Source: Phycisphaeraceae bacterium (GTDB lineage: Bacteria; Planctomycetota; Phycisphaerae; Phycisphaerales; UBA1924). From it: a stretch of 64,000 nucleotides of DNA. The notes beneath the pieces were generated by a model. The model did no database searches. It saw only the letters and a program-made list of their open reading frames with translations, and was not told where the DNA came from. Shown in pieces: positions 26,840 to 34,942 of this stretch (position 1 is the first letter of the stretch; each line of letters starts with the position of its first letter). Location of the stretch: contig JAHBXF010000001.1 of assembly GCA_019636615.1 (NCBI GenBank), forward strand, positions 1,178,001-1,242,000. Reading direction: 5' to 3'. A program made the position numbers and the translations under genes.

Positions 26840-27922
26840 ATGATCTCTGTCATCATCCCCACGTTCAGGCGGACCGAGAAACTCTGCAACTGTCTCGGCG
26901 CGCTCGCCAACCAGACGCTGGCCCCGGACGACTACGAGGTGGTCGTCGCCGTCGATGGCTTCGAGCCGCGCACCCACGCGGCCGCCGCCGCCGCGTGGTC
27001 GGCGGCGTGGGGCGGGCGCTCGGGCTCGCCGGCCAACCTCATCATCACGCAGGGCCCCCACGGGGGCCCGGGCGCGGCACGCGCGCTGGCCCTGGCCTCG
27101 TGCAGCGGCGACACGCTTCTCTTTCTCAACGACGACGTGATCCCGGAGCCCGATTGCCTTCGGGAGCACGTGGACGCCCACGAGCGTCTGGCCGCGCAGG
27201 GGCGCAGCGCGATGATCATCGGCGATGCCCCGTGGCGCGTGCACACGCCCGACAACCGCTTCGCGCAGATGCTGCGTGAAACGTCCATGGTCTTCTTTTA
27301 TGACCGCATGCACGCCGCGCTGCGCGAGCCTGGGCACAACCCGGACCACGACTGGGGCTTCAGGCACGCGTGGATGCTGAACCTCTCGGCGTCGGCGCGC
27401 GCGGTGCGCGAGGCCGGCGGGGTGCAGGCCAACCAGCACACCTACGGCCGCGAAGACGACGAACTGGCCTTCCGCCTGTCGTCGCAGCGTGGCATGCCGG
27501 TGCTCTTCCGCCCGCGGGCGCGCGTCGTTCACGACCACGCGATGTCGCCGCGCGAGTATCTGAAGCGTGAATACGGCCTGGGGTACACCGCGCTGGCCTT
27601 CTCGCACAAGTCGCCCGCGTGCGCCCTGGAACTCTTCCGCATGAACCTGGCCGACCCGGCGGTGCGCACGCAGACCGCGGGCTTTGTCGAGCAGACCGCC
27701 GGCGAGGCCGCGGGGGCTTTGGGCTGGTTCGAGTCGTTGGCCACGCAGCCGCCGCTGCCCCCGGGCCAGAGCGCCCAGGCACTGCGCACGCAGTATGAAC
27801 AACACCTGCCGCTGAAGCGCTGGATGTGGCGTCGGGCGCTGCTCGATGCCCTCTCGGGCGCGCCCGCGGAGCCCGAGGCCGCGCTGTCGCGCCTGCGCCG
27901 GCTTGTGGGCCTGGCCGCCTGA
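26840..27922 (+). CDS. Family 2 glycosyltransferase
   Basis: The 360-residue product begins ISVIIPTFRRTEKLCNCL, the GT2 nucleotide-binding strand. The Asp motif LLFLNDDVIPEPD near 100 coordinates the metal and UDP-sugar. A later GREDDELAFRLS matches the ED acceptor-base region. There are no membrane helices, so it is a cytosolic or membrane-peripheral transferase, probably for surface polysaccharide. ATG 26840 is the first start before the GT core. Confidence 0.88.
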   Translation: MISVIIPTFRRTEKLCNCLGALANQTLAPDDYEVVVAVDGFEPRTHAAAAAAWSAAWGGRSGSPANLIITQGPHGGPGAARALALASCSGDTLLFLNDDVIPEPDCLREHVDAHERLAAQGRSAMIIGDAPWRVHTPDNRFAQMLRETSMVFFYDRMHAALREPGHNPDHDWGFRHAWMLNLSASARAVREAGGVQANQHTYGREDDELAFRLSSQRGMPVLFRPRARVVHDHAMSPREYLKREYGLGYTALAFSHKSPACALELFRMNLADPAVRTQTAGFVEQTAGEAAGALGWFESLATQPPLPPGQSAQALRTQYEQHLPLKRWMWRRALLDALSGAPAEPEAALSRLRRLVGLAA

Positions 27923-27953
27923 GTCGCCGTTGGAAGCAAGCCGCCGTGGGCGA

Positions 27954-30032
27954 TCAGGCCCCCGGGGCCACCGCGCTGAGCCCGCGCATGCTCGCGGCGC
28001 GCCGTGCCGCGGCCGCCTCGGAGGGTTTCTCCATCTCGGCGAAGTCTTCGCCGAAGCGGAAGAGCCTGAACGAGTTGGCGATGACAAAGACATCGCCCGC
28101 GAAGTGGTAGAAGGCCGCCAGCGGCAGGGCCAGGTCGCCGATGCGTGTGAGCGTGCCCGTGGCCGCAAGCACCAGCCCCACCACCGCGATGACGATGGAG
28201 ACAACGATGTTCTGCGTGGTGATCGCGCGGGTGCGGCGCGCCAGTTCAATAAGGAAGGGCACGCGCGACAGGTCGTCGTTCATCAGCGCCACGCCGGCCG
28301 AGTTCGCGGCGATGTCAGAGCCCGAGAGGCCCATGGCGATTCCCACGTCCGCCGCGGCCAGCGAGGGGCCGTCGTTGATGCCGTCGCCGACCATCATCGT
28401 GCGGTAGCCCTGCTCGACCAACTGGCGGATCTGCTCGTGCTTCTCTTCGGGCAGACACTCGGCCTCGATGGCGTCAACACCCACGGCCACGCCCACGCGG
28501 CGCGCCACGCTCAGGCGGTCTCCGGTGAAGATCGCGATGAACTTGATCTCGAGTTCGCGCAGGCGTGCCACCACCGACCGCGTGTTCGAGCGGATCGTGT
28601 CTTCGAGCCCCACCGCGCCCAGGTAGCGGCCGTCGCGCATCACGTGCACGCCCGTCATGCCCTCGATCTTTGATTCAACCGCGTCGATCTCTGCGCGGAT
28701 CTCGGGGCGCAGTTCCAGCAGCCACGAGGCGCGCCCCACGCACACCTCGCCCACCGAGGTCTTGGCGCGAACCCCGCGCCCGTGCAGTTCTTCATACTCG
28801 TTGGTGCCGTCGGCCTCGATGCGCGCCTGACGCGCCGTGGAGAGAATCGACAAGGCCAGCGGGTGGTTGCTGTGCTGCTCGCCGTTGGCCGCCGCCGCCA
28901 GCAGTTCCGCCCCGTCCACGCCCGGCGCGGGCGCCAGGCGCGTCACCTGGAACTTGCCCGTCGTCATCGTGCCGGTTTTGTCCATCACCACCGCGTTCAC
29001 GTTGCCCGCGGCCTCAAGATAGGAAGGTTGCTTGATGAGAATGCCCAGGCGCGCCGCCGCGGCGAAGGCCGCCAGCATCGCGCTGGGGCTGGCCAGCAGG
29101 AGCGCCGAGGGGCAGGCCACCACCAGCACCGTCACCGCCGTCAGCGCCGCCTTGTCGCGGACCGCCTCGCTCTCTGACCGGCTCATGATGAACCACGCGA
29201 TCGCCGCCGCCGACAGCACCACGGGCACGAAGAACCGCGCCACCTGCTCGATCAGCATCTGGCGCGGCGTGCGGCTCTGCTCCGCCTCGCGGATCAACTG
29301 CGTCACCTTGCCGATGGTCGTGTCCGCGCCGATCTGCGTCACCTGGATATCAATGCCGCCCGTCAGGTTCGTCGTGCCCGCGTAGACCATGTCCCCGACC
29401 GTCATCTCGGAAGGCACCGACTCGCCCGTGAGCGAGGCCTGGTTGATCGTCGTGCGGCCGCTGATCACCTTGCCGTCGACCGGCAGGTTCTCGCCGGGGC
29501 GCACACGCACCACGTCGCCGATGCGGATCTCTGAAACCCGCGCCTCCTGCTCGGCCCCGTTCACCACGCGCCGGGCCACGTCGGGCGTCAGGTGCACCAA
29601 CTGCTCGATGGCGCGCTGCGCGCCGCTGGCCGAGCGACGGACCAACTGCCCGAAGACCACCAGAATGAAGGCCAGCCAGCCGGCCGTGGCGTATTCCTGA
29701 ATGGCCAGGGCCGACACAATCGCCAGCGCCGCCAGCGACGAGGACGAAATGCGGTTGCTCCTGAGTTCGTTGATCGCCGCGATGAAGAGCGGGATGGACA
29801 GCAGCACCGAACCCACCACCGCCGGCAACTGCGTCAGGCCGATGCCCGAATACCCGAAGATATTGCAGATCGTCGTCACCAGCACCAGCACCCCGCCCAC
29901 CAGTGCCAGCGTGATCCAGCGCTCGATCTCCACCTCGTGGTGAGAGCAGCACTGCATCGCCTCGCCGTTCTGGCCCGGGGCGTTCTGAGAGGCGGATGAA
30001 TGAGCGTGATGGTGGTGGGCGTGGGTCGCCAT
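27954..30032 (-). CDS. Heavy-metal P1B-type ATPase
   Basis: The 692-residue product has the complete P-type layout: A-domain SLTGESVPSE, membrane metal motif VACPSALLLASP, phosphorylation site MDKTGTMTTG, HP-type nucleotide motif HSNHPLALS and hinge GDGINDGPSLAAADVG. The N terminus has a His-rich run (ATHAHHHHAHSS) and CCSHH instead of an HMA domain. The intramembrane CPS motif differs from the copper CPC and the cobalt-type SPC, so metal specificity cannot be set. It exports a transition metal, inferred. ATG 30032. Confidence 0.92.
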   Translation of the reverse strand: MATHAHHHHAHSSASQNAPGQNGEAMQCCSHHEVEIERWITLALVGGVLVLVTTICNIFGYSGIGLTQLPAVVGSVLLSIPLFIAAINELRSNRISSSSLAALAIVSALAIQEYATAGWLAFILVVFGQLVRRSASGAQRAIEQLVHLTPDVARRVVNGAEQEARVSEIRIGDVVRVRPGENLPVDGKVISGRTTINQASLTGESVPSEMTVGDMVYAGTTNLTGGIDIQVTQIGADTTIGKVTQLIREAEQSRTPRQMLIEQVARFFVPVVLSAAAIAWFIMSRSESEAVRDKAALTAVTVLVVACPSALLLASPSAMLAAFAAAARLGILIKQPSYLEAAGNVNAVVMDKTGTMTTGKFQVTRLAPAPGVDGAELLAAAANGEQHSNHPLALSILSTARQARIEADGTNEYEELHGRGVRAKTSVGEVCVGRASWLLELRPEIRAEIDAVESKIEGMTGVHVMRDGRYLGAVGLEDTIRSNTRSVVARLRELEIKFIAIFTGDRLSVARRVGVAVGVDAIEAECLPEEKHEQIRQLVEQGYRTMMVGDGINDGPSLAAADVGIAMGLSGSDIAANSAGVALMNDDLSRVPFLIELARRTRAITTQNIVVSIVIAVVGLVLAATGTLTRIGDLALPLAAFYHFAGDVFVIANSFRLFRFGEDFAEMEKPSEAAAARRAASMRGLSAVAPGA

Positions 30033-30338
30033 GAGGGAAGAGACTCCCGGGGAGTGGTGCGCGTGATGTGTTCGTCGAACGGTCGAAAAGCCAAACCCTG
30101 CCTCACAGGCCGGAATCGGCCCCCGCGACGGGCAGGCCCGGAGGGTATACCCCCGCCTTTACGGCCGCGCCCCCGCGGGTGTTCGCTCATCCCCGATCGA
30201 TAGGTGCATGGTCGGGGCCCACTTCCGCGCCCCCAGCGCGGCCCGCGGCCCCTCGCCCCCGCGTACGTTTCTCTCTCGGGGCTCGCACCCCCGGCACCCT
30301 CACGCTTGCCTTCACCCCTTCCCTCGGAACCACGCCCC
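30033..30338. other. Divergent promoter region, metal ATPase and sugar-binding gene
   Basis: No gene is supported in this 306-base spacer between two divergently transcribed genes. It is where their promoters must lie. The one notable structure is the 10-base palindrome listed separately. Confidence 0.5.
30143..30152. promoter_or_regulatory. GGGTATACCC palindrome, candidate operator
   Basis: The perfect 10-base palindrome GGGTATACCC lies 111 bases upstream of the metal ATPase start and 187 bases upstream of the sugar-binding gene. G/C-flanked palindromes of this size can be metal-repressor sites, but no regulator gene is adjacent. The call is speculative. Confidence 0.25.
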
Positions 30339-31346
30339 ATGCTCAAACTCCTCAGCGCCTCCATCTGCGCCCTGGCCGCCGCGTCCGTCCTTCTTCTCAG
30401 CGCGGCACCCCTGCCCGCGGCCCCCGCCGCCCCCTCTGCCCCCGCTGAAGAAGCCCAGCCCGCCAGAAAACTCCGCATCGGGGTCTCTGTACCCGCCGCG
30501 GACCACGGCTGGACCGCCGGCATCGGCTGGTGGGCCCGTCGCGCCATGGCCCTCTACCCCGAGGCCGACTGGACCTTCACCACCGCCCACAACCCCGAGA
30601 AGCAGATCGCCGACATCGAAGACATGATGCTCAAGGGGGTCGATGGCCTGGTCATTCTCGCCACCGAGTCTGCCCCGCTCACCCCTGTCGCCCGCAAGGC
30701 GCACGAGGCGGGCATCTTCATCGTGAACGTTGACCGCGGCTTCCTCGAACCCGTCGCGGACATCTTCCTCGAAGGCGACAACAAGGCCTTCGGCCGCAAG
30801 AGCGCCGAGTTCATCGCCGAGAAAATGGGCGGCAAGGGCAACCTGGTGATCCTCACGGGCATCCCCTGCACCGTCGATTCTGACCGCGTGAACGCCGCGC
30901 TCGAGGTCTTCCGCCGCTACCCGGACATCCGCATTCTTGCGCAGCAGCCCGCGATGTGGAGCCGGCAGAAGGCCCTGGAGGTGATGGAGAACATGCTGAC
31001 GCGCTTCCCGCGCATCGACGCCGTGTGGGCCGCCGACGACGACATGGCCCTGGGGGTGATCCAGGCCATCCGCGAGAGCGGCCGGCAGCGCGAGATGTGG
31101 GTCTTCCCCGGCGCGGGCATGAAAGAAGTGGTCAAGATGGTCATGGACCGCGACCCCATGATCCCGGCCAACATCACCTATTCGCCCAGCATGATCGCCG
31201 CGGGCATCCACACCGCCTATTCGGTGCTGCGCGACGGCAAGCGCAAGCAGGTCATGGAGTTCATGCCCCGCCACATCCTGATCGATGTTGAACTCATCAC
31301 CCCCGAGAACGCCAAGGATTACTACTTCCCCGACGCCGTCTACTGA
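30339..31346 (+). CDS. Periplasmic sugar-binding protein (RbsB-like)
   Basis: The 335-residue product has a signal peptide (MLKLLSASICALAAASVLLL). The type I binding-protein fold is shown by RKLRIGVSVPAADHGWTAGI, KQIADIEDMMLKGVDGLVIL, IVNVDRGF, LVILTGIPCTVDSDRVNAAL and IDAVWAADDDMALGVIQAIR. It should bind a sugar or similar solute for an ABC importer, or serve a sensor. No ABC permease or ATPase gene is adjacent, so it is an orphan. ATG 30339 is the start that places the signal first. Confidence 0.85.
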   Translation: MLKLLSASICALAAASVLLLSAAPLPAAPAAPSAPAEEAQPARKLRIGVSVPAADHGWTAGIGWWARRAMALYPEADWTFTTAHNPEKQIADIEDMMLKGVDGLVILATESAPLTPVARKAHEAGIFIVNVDRGFLEPVADIFLEGDNKAFGRKSAEFIAEKMGGKGNLVILTGIPCTVDSDRVNAALEVFRRYPDIRILAQQPAMWSRQKALEVMENMLTRFPRIDAVWAADDDMALGVIQAIRESGRQREMWVFPGAGMKEVVKMVMDRDPMIPANITYSPSMIAAGIHTAYSVLRDGKRKQVMEFMPRHILIDVELITPENAKDYYFPDAVY

Positions 31347-31409
31347 TCGCACCCCCCACGCCCCCTCCTCCCCGCCGGCACGCCGGCCCCAACCAGCGCG
31401 AGGCCACGC

Positions 31410-32378
31410 ATGAAACTCGCCTGCTCACTGGCCGATTACACCGTGCCCCCGCACGCCGGCGCCTCGCTCGCCAATCGCCCCACGCGCACCCCGCGCCTCT
31501 ACCGCTCGAAACAACACTACCTCGCCCTGCTCGGGGAATATCAACGCGAGATCAGCACGCTGCAGAACGTTCTCTACGCGCACGACCGCTACGCGCTCCT
31601 GCTCATCTTTCAAGGCATGGACGCGGCGGGCAAAGACGGCGCCATCCGCCACGTCATGTCCGGCGTCAACCCCCAGGGCTGCCAGGTCTTCAGTTTCAAA
31701 CAGCCCAGCAGCGAAGAACTCGACCACGACTTCCTCTGGCGCACCAGCAAGCGTCTGCCCGAGCGCGGCCGCATCGGCATCTTCAACCGCTCCTATTACG
31801 AAGAACTCCTCATCCCCCGCGTCGTTCCCGGGGTGCTCGCTCGCCAGCGCGTGCCCGACGAGTTCCTCAACCCCGACACCCTCTGGGAGCAGCGCGCCCG
31901 CGACATCGTCAACCTCGAAGACTACCTGCACCGCAACGGCACCCGCATCCTCAAGTTCTTCCTGCACCTCTCGAACGAAGAACAGCGCACACGCCTGCTC
32001 GAACGCATCGACGACCCCGACAAAAACTGGAAACTCACCCCGGACGACATCCTCTCGCGCGAAAAATGGGACGAGTTCCAGGCCGCCTACGACTTCGCCA
32101 TAGGCGCCACCTCGACCGCCGCCGCGCCATGGCTCGTCGTCCCCGCCGACGACAAACGCACCGCGCGGCTCATCATCTCGCACGCCATCATCGAAACCCT
32201 GCGTGCCCTGCCCATCCACTTCCCGCAGCCCTCGCAAACCCACCGGCGCGAACTCCAGGCCCTGCGCGGCCTGCTCGCTACACCCACCGGCACATCCGGC
32301 ACCTCGGGGAAATCCCTCGGGAAATCTGCCGGGAAATCAGCCAGCAAACCGGCGCACCGTTCCAAACGCAAGAAGTGA
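31410..32378 (+). CDS. ppk2: Polyphosphate kinase 2 family protein
   Basis: The 322-residue product has the PPK2 P-loop FQGMDAAGKDGAIRHVMSG, the substrate segment FLWRTSKRLPERGRIGIFNR with SYYEELL, and the later ERIDDPDKNWKLTPDD and DILSREKWDEFQAAYD. PPK2 enzymes transfer phosphate between polyphosphate and nucleotides. The end is a repetitive basic tail (SGKSLGKSAGKSASK, then KRKK), possibly binding polyphosphate or nucleic acid. It follows the sugar-binding gene by 63 bases. Confidence 0.9.
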   Translation: MKLACSLADYTVPPHAGASLANRPTRTPRLYRSKQHYLALLGEYQREISTLQNVLYAHDRYALLLIFQGMDAAGKDGAIRHVMSGVNPQGCQVFSFKQPSSEELDHDFLWRTSKRLPERGRIGIFNRSYYEELLIPRVVPGVLARQRVPDEFLNPDTLWEQRARDIVNLEDYLHRNGTRILKFFLHLSNEEQRTRLLERIDDPDKNWKLTPDDILSREKWDEFQAAYDFAIGATSTAAAPWLVVPADDKRTARLIISHAIIETLRALPIHFPQPSQTHRRELQALRGLLATPTGTSGTSGKSLGKSAGKSASKPAHRSKRKK

Positions 32379-32406
32379 TGCCGTCGCGCACGCTTCATCG
32401 CCCCAC

Positions 32407-32455
32407 GCCTCTTGCCTCTTGCCTCTTGCCTCATGCCGAATGCCGAATGCCGAAT
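32407..32455. repeat. Heptamer tandem array
   Basis: Seven consecutive heptamers: GCCTCTT three times, GCCTCAT once, GCCGAAT three times. The array lies 28 bases after the ppk2 stop, between converging genes. The unit length is strict, and the type changes in the middle through a hybrid unit. Confidence 0.9.
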
Positions 32456-32489
32456 GCCTTGGGATGATCGCCGAAGCCGCGTATTCACT

Positions 32490-33107
32490 TCACAGAGCCG
32501 GCACGCCGCGCACCCGCCGCCCTTCGGCCACATCGCGCACCACCACCGCGCCCGCGCCCACCACCGCGCCGTCGCCGATCGCCACGCCCGGCAGCACCCT
32601 CGCCCCCAGCCCCACGAGCACGCCCGGGCCCACCGAGACATTCCCCCCCAGCGCGGCCCCCGGCGCGATGTGCGCGTGCGCCCCCACCACGCACTCGTGC
32701 TCGACAATCGCCCCGCTGTTGATGATCGCGTGATCCCCGATCCGCGCCCTGGTGTGAACCACCGCGCCCGGGCCGACAAACACACCCCCGCCCAGCGTGG
32801 CCGAGGGCGAAACCCACGCCGCGGGGTGCACCACCGTCGCCGCGGGTGAGAGCCGCAGGCCCGAAGCGGCCAGCCGCCGGCGCGCGGCGATATCGCCCAC
32901 GCAGAGAATAACCGCGTGCGAAAACCCCCGCAGCGCACCGAGCGGCCCGAGATGCCTCGCCACGCCCAGCCGCGCCAGCAGCGGATCGGCCGTGTCGTCC
33001 ACAAAGCCGGCCACGCCCAGGTGCGCGGCCTGCGCCGCCTCGGCCACCACCAGCGCGTGCCCGCCCCCGCCGATCAGGATGATGTGTGTGGGTATTTCGT
33101 GAGCCAT
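32490..33107 (-). CDS. NeuD/PglD-like sugar O- or N-acyltransferase
   Basis: The 205-residue product has an N-terminal nucleotide-sugar-type Rossmann start (HIILIGGGGHALVVAEAAQ). A left-handed beta-helix follows, with hexapeptide repeats (SATLGGGVFVGPGAVVHTRA ... IGDHAIINSGAIVEHECVVG) and the catalytic-type His in IVEHECVVGAHAHIAPGA. It ends EGRRVRGVPAL, the usual finish. The family acetylates sugars of surface glycans using acetyl-CoA. ATG 33107. It converges with ppk2. Confidence 0.87.
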   Translation of the reverse strand: MAHEIPTHIILIGGGGHALVVAEAAQAAHLGVAGFVDDTADPLLARLGVARHLGPLGALRGFSHAVILCVGDIAARRRLAASGLRLSPAATVVHPAAWVSPSATLGGGVFVGPGAVVHTRARIGDHAIINSGAIVEHECVVGAHAHIAPGAALGGNVSVGPGVLVGLGARVLPGVAIGDGAVVGAGAVVVRDVAEGRRVRGVPAL

Positions 33108-33160
33108 GACTCCAAGAGGATACCGCCCTGCCGCCACCCACGCGCCGCGCCTATGCGTTG

Positions 33161-33345
33161 ACAGCACCGGACCTCCAGGACGGTGTGCTCCTGCTTCTGT
33201 CTGGGTGACACCGGACCTCCGGGACGGTGTGCTCTGCTTCTCTTCTCTGGGTGCCGAGGTGTAACGACTTCGCCAAGCCGCGCGATTGTCTGCTTTGCGC
33301 CACAGATCTCGAAGACCCACTACGTTCCCGATGCGCCTTCTTGCG
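33161..33345 (+). repeat. Dispersed hairpin repeat family, copy A (double)
   Basis: Two hairpins lie in tandem. 33165-33185 has CACCG/CGGTG with an inner CCT/AGG stem. 33208-33230 has ACACCG/CGGTGT. Each is followed by a pyrimidine-rich GCTTCT tail. The downstream segment CTTCGCCAAGCCGCGCG and GCGCCACAGATCTCG near 33268-33311 resembles the tail of copy B near 39987-40030. The IS3 element inserted just after this copy. Confidence 0.7.
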
Positions 33346-33429
33346 CCCGCCTGGCCTGCCCCCCGACACCTGATCCACCAACTATGAGAGTCCCGAGGGC
33401 CGCCGGTCGCGGCCAGGAGACTCTCGAAG

Positions 33430-33741
33430 ATGAAGCGGACAAGACACTCGGCGGAACAGATCGTGAAGAAGCTGCGGGAGGCGGACGCGATGCTCGCGGC
33501 GGGCAAGAGCGTGGCGCAGGTGGTGCAGGCTCTGGGGGTCAGCGAGCAGACGTACGCCCGATGGCGGAACCAGTATGGAGGGATGCAGGCCGATGAGGCG
33601 CGGCGGCTGAAGGATCTGGAACTCGAGAACGCGCGGCTCAAGCGGCTGGTGGCCGAGCAGGCGATCGACATCTCGATCCTCAAGGAGGCCAACGACTACC
33701 TGGGAAAGCCGCGAGCCCCTCGCGGAGGAGGGGCGTCGTGA
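33430..33741 (+). CDS. IS3-family transposase OrfA
   Basis: The 103-residue protein has an N-terminal helix-turn-helix (FSAEQ-type start SAEQIVKKLREADAML, then GVSEQTYARWRNQYGG) and a C-terminal leucine-zipper-like helix (LKDLELENARLKRLVAEQ). It binds the element ends and regulates transposition. Its stop overlaps the OrfB start as GTGA. ATG 33430. Confidence 0.93.
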   Translation: MKRTRHSAEQIVKKLREADAMLAAGKSVAQVVQALGVSEQTYARWRNQYGGMQADEARRLKDLELENARLKRLVAEQAIDISILKEANDYLGKPRAPRGGGAS

Positions 33742-34646
33742 CGCACGTACAGAATCAACTGCATCGGTCGCAGCGGCGCGTGTGCCGCGTGCTCGGCCAG
33801 GCGCGATCGACCCAGCGGTACAAGGCTGTGCCCAGAGACGATGATGCGCGTCTGGTGCAGCGGATGCACGAGCTGGTCCGTCGGCATCCTCGGCGTGGCT
33901 ACCGGATGATGTGCGGGATGCTGCGGCTCGAAGGGTTCCGCGTGAACTTCAAGCGCGTGCACCGGCTGTGGCGTCGTGAGGGCTTCAGAGTGCCCCAGAA
34001 GCAGCACAAACGCAGGCGTCTGGGCCACTCGGAGAACGGCATCGTGCGGCGTCGGGCCGAGCACAAGGACCATGTGTGGTGCGTGGACTTCATCTATGAC
34101 CGGGATGAGCGTGACCGTCAGCTCAAGTGCTTGAGCGTGATCGATGAGTTCACACGGGAGTGCCTGGCGCTGGAGGTGGACCGGTGCATCACCGGCGCGG
34201 ACGTTGTTGATGTGCTGACGGAGTTGATGACCATCCGCGGGGTGCCGGTGCACATCCGCAGCGACAACGGGCCGGAGTTCGTGGCCAAGGCCCTCAGGCG
34301 GATGGCCGAGATCACGGGCATAGAGAACCTGTACATCGCGCCCGGGAGCCCGTGGGAGAACGGGTACGCCGAGAGCTTCCACTCGCGGCTGCGGGATGAA
34401 CTGCTCAACGCTGAAGAGTTCGCGGATGTGCGGGAGGCCAAGGCGCTGGCCGCGGCGTGGAAGAACGAGTACAACCATCGTCGGCCGCACTCGTCGCTGG
34501 GGTATGTCCCGCCGGCGGTGTACGCGGCGAATCTTGAGAGGGGAGACGAGGCCCCTCTCCCCTCTCAAACTCACCCCTCTACCCCCCACGAGACGGATTC
34601 GTTCATGATCGAGGCGATGGCCGGTACAATCAACCGACTCTCATAG
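33738..34646 (+). CDS. IS3-family transposase OrfB (DDE integrase)
   Basis: The 302-residue product has an HTH_21-like N-terminal region (HPRRGYRMMCGMLRLEGF) and an rve integrase core. The catalytic residues are Asp in VWCVDFIYDRDE, Asp in HIRSDNGPEFVA and Glu in WENGYAESFHSRLRDELL. The GTG at 33738 overlaps the orfA stop; in this family OrfAB fusion by frameshift near the overlap is usual. The frame is intact, so this copy may be active and could mobilise the damaged copy. Confidence 0.93.
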   Translation: MTHVQNQLHRSQRRVCRVLGQARSTQRYKAVPRDDDARLVQRMHELVRRHPRRGYRMMCGMLRLEGFRVNFKRVHRLWRREGFRVPQKQHKRRRLGHSENGIVRRRAEHKDHVWCVDFIYDRDERDRQLKCLSVIDEFTRECLALEVDRCITGADVVDVLTELMTIRGVPVHIRSDNGPEFVAKALRRMAEITGIENLYIAPGSPWENGYAESFHSRLRDELLNAEEFADVREAKALAAAWKNEYNHRRPHSSLGYVPPAVYAANLERGDEAPLPSQTHPSTPHETDSFMIEAMAGTINRLS

Positions 34647-34712
34647 GGCCTGGTACAGAAAGTGGGGGCAGGTCACGCCGCCCCGCTCTCGCGTTCATCG
34701 CCGCGCCGACCT

Positions 34713-34747
34713 CTGAAATCTCGAATCTCAAATCTCAGATCTCAGAT
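34713..34747. repeat. Heptamer tandem array
   Basis: Five heptamers read CTGAAAT, CTCGAAT, CTCAAAT, CTCAGAT, CTCAGAT, just right of the IS3 copy. The unit length equals that of the arrays near 32.4 and 40.1 kb, with a different sequence. The rest of 34676-34942 holds no supported gene. Confidence 0.85.
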
Positions 34748-34942
34748 CGGACCCCTCCACGCCTCTGGCCACGGCGAAGCCGTGGAAGTCAAGGGCGTTG
34801 AATGGCCACCAAGCGCCGCCCCCACAAACCGCTTTCTGTCTGCAACCTAACTGAGCCTCGGGCGGTACACTCCCGGTGCATTCTATCGCAGCCGCCACAT
34901 TTTGGCGGCCATCATGTATTCTGAGTCTCCGGAGGAAGTGCC

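Larger units (their letters stand above)
33352..34675 (+). mobile_element. IS3-family element (IS407-type), intact copy
   Basis: The element is 1324 bases. The termini are inverted: the left starts TGGCCTGCCCCC, the right as complement starts TGACCTGCCCCC, and both reach CTATGAGAGTC about 40 bases in. The tetramer CGCC flanks both sides (33348-33351 and 34676-34679), a 4-base target duplication as in the IS407 group. It carries orfA and orfB in the usual overlapping arrangement. A second, damaged copy lies at 61658-62971. Confidence 0.92.

Noticed and set aside
33738-33741. Programmed frameshift heptamer for the OrfAB fusion
   Set aside because: No slippery A-run is present at the orfA/orfB overlap. 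The GTGA overlap explains coupling, so no frameshift site is annotated.
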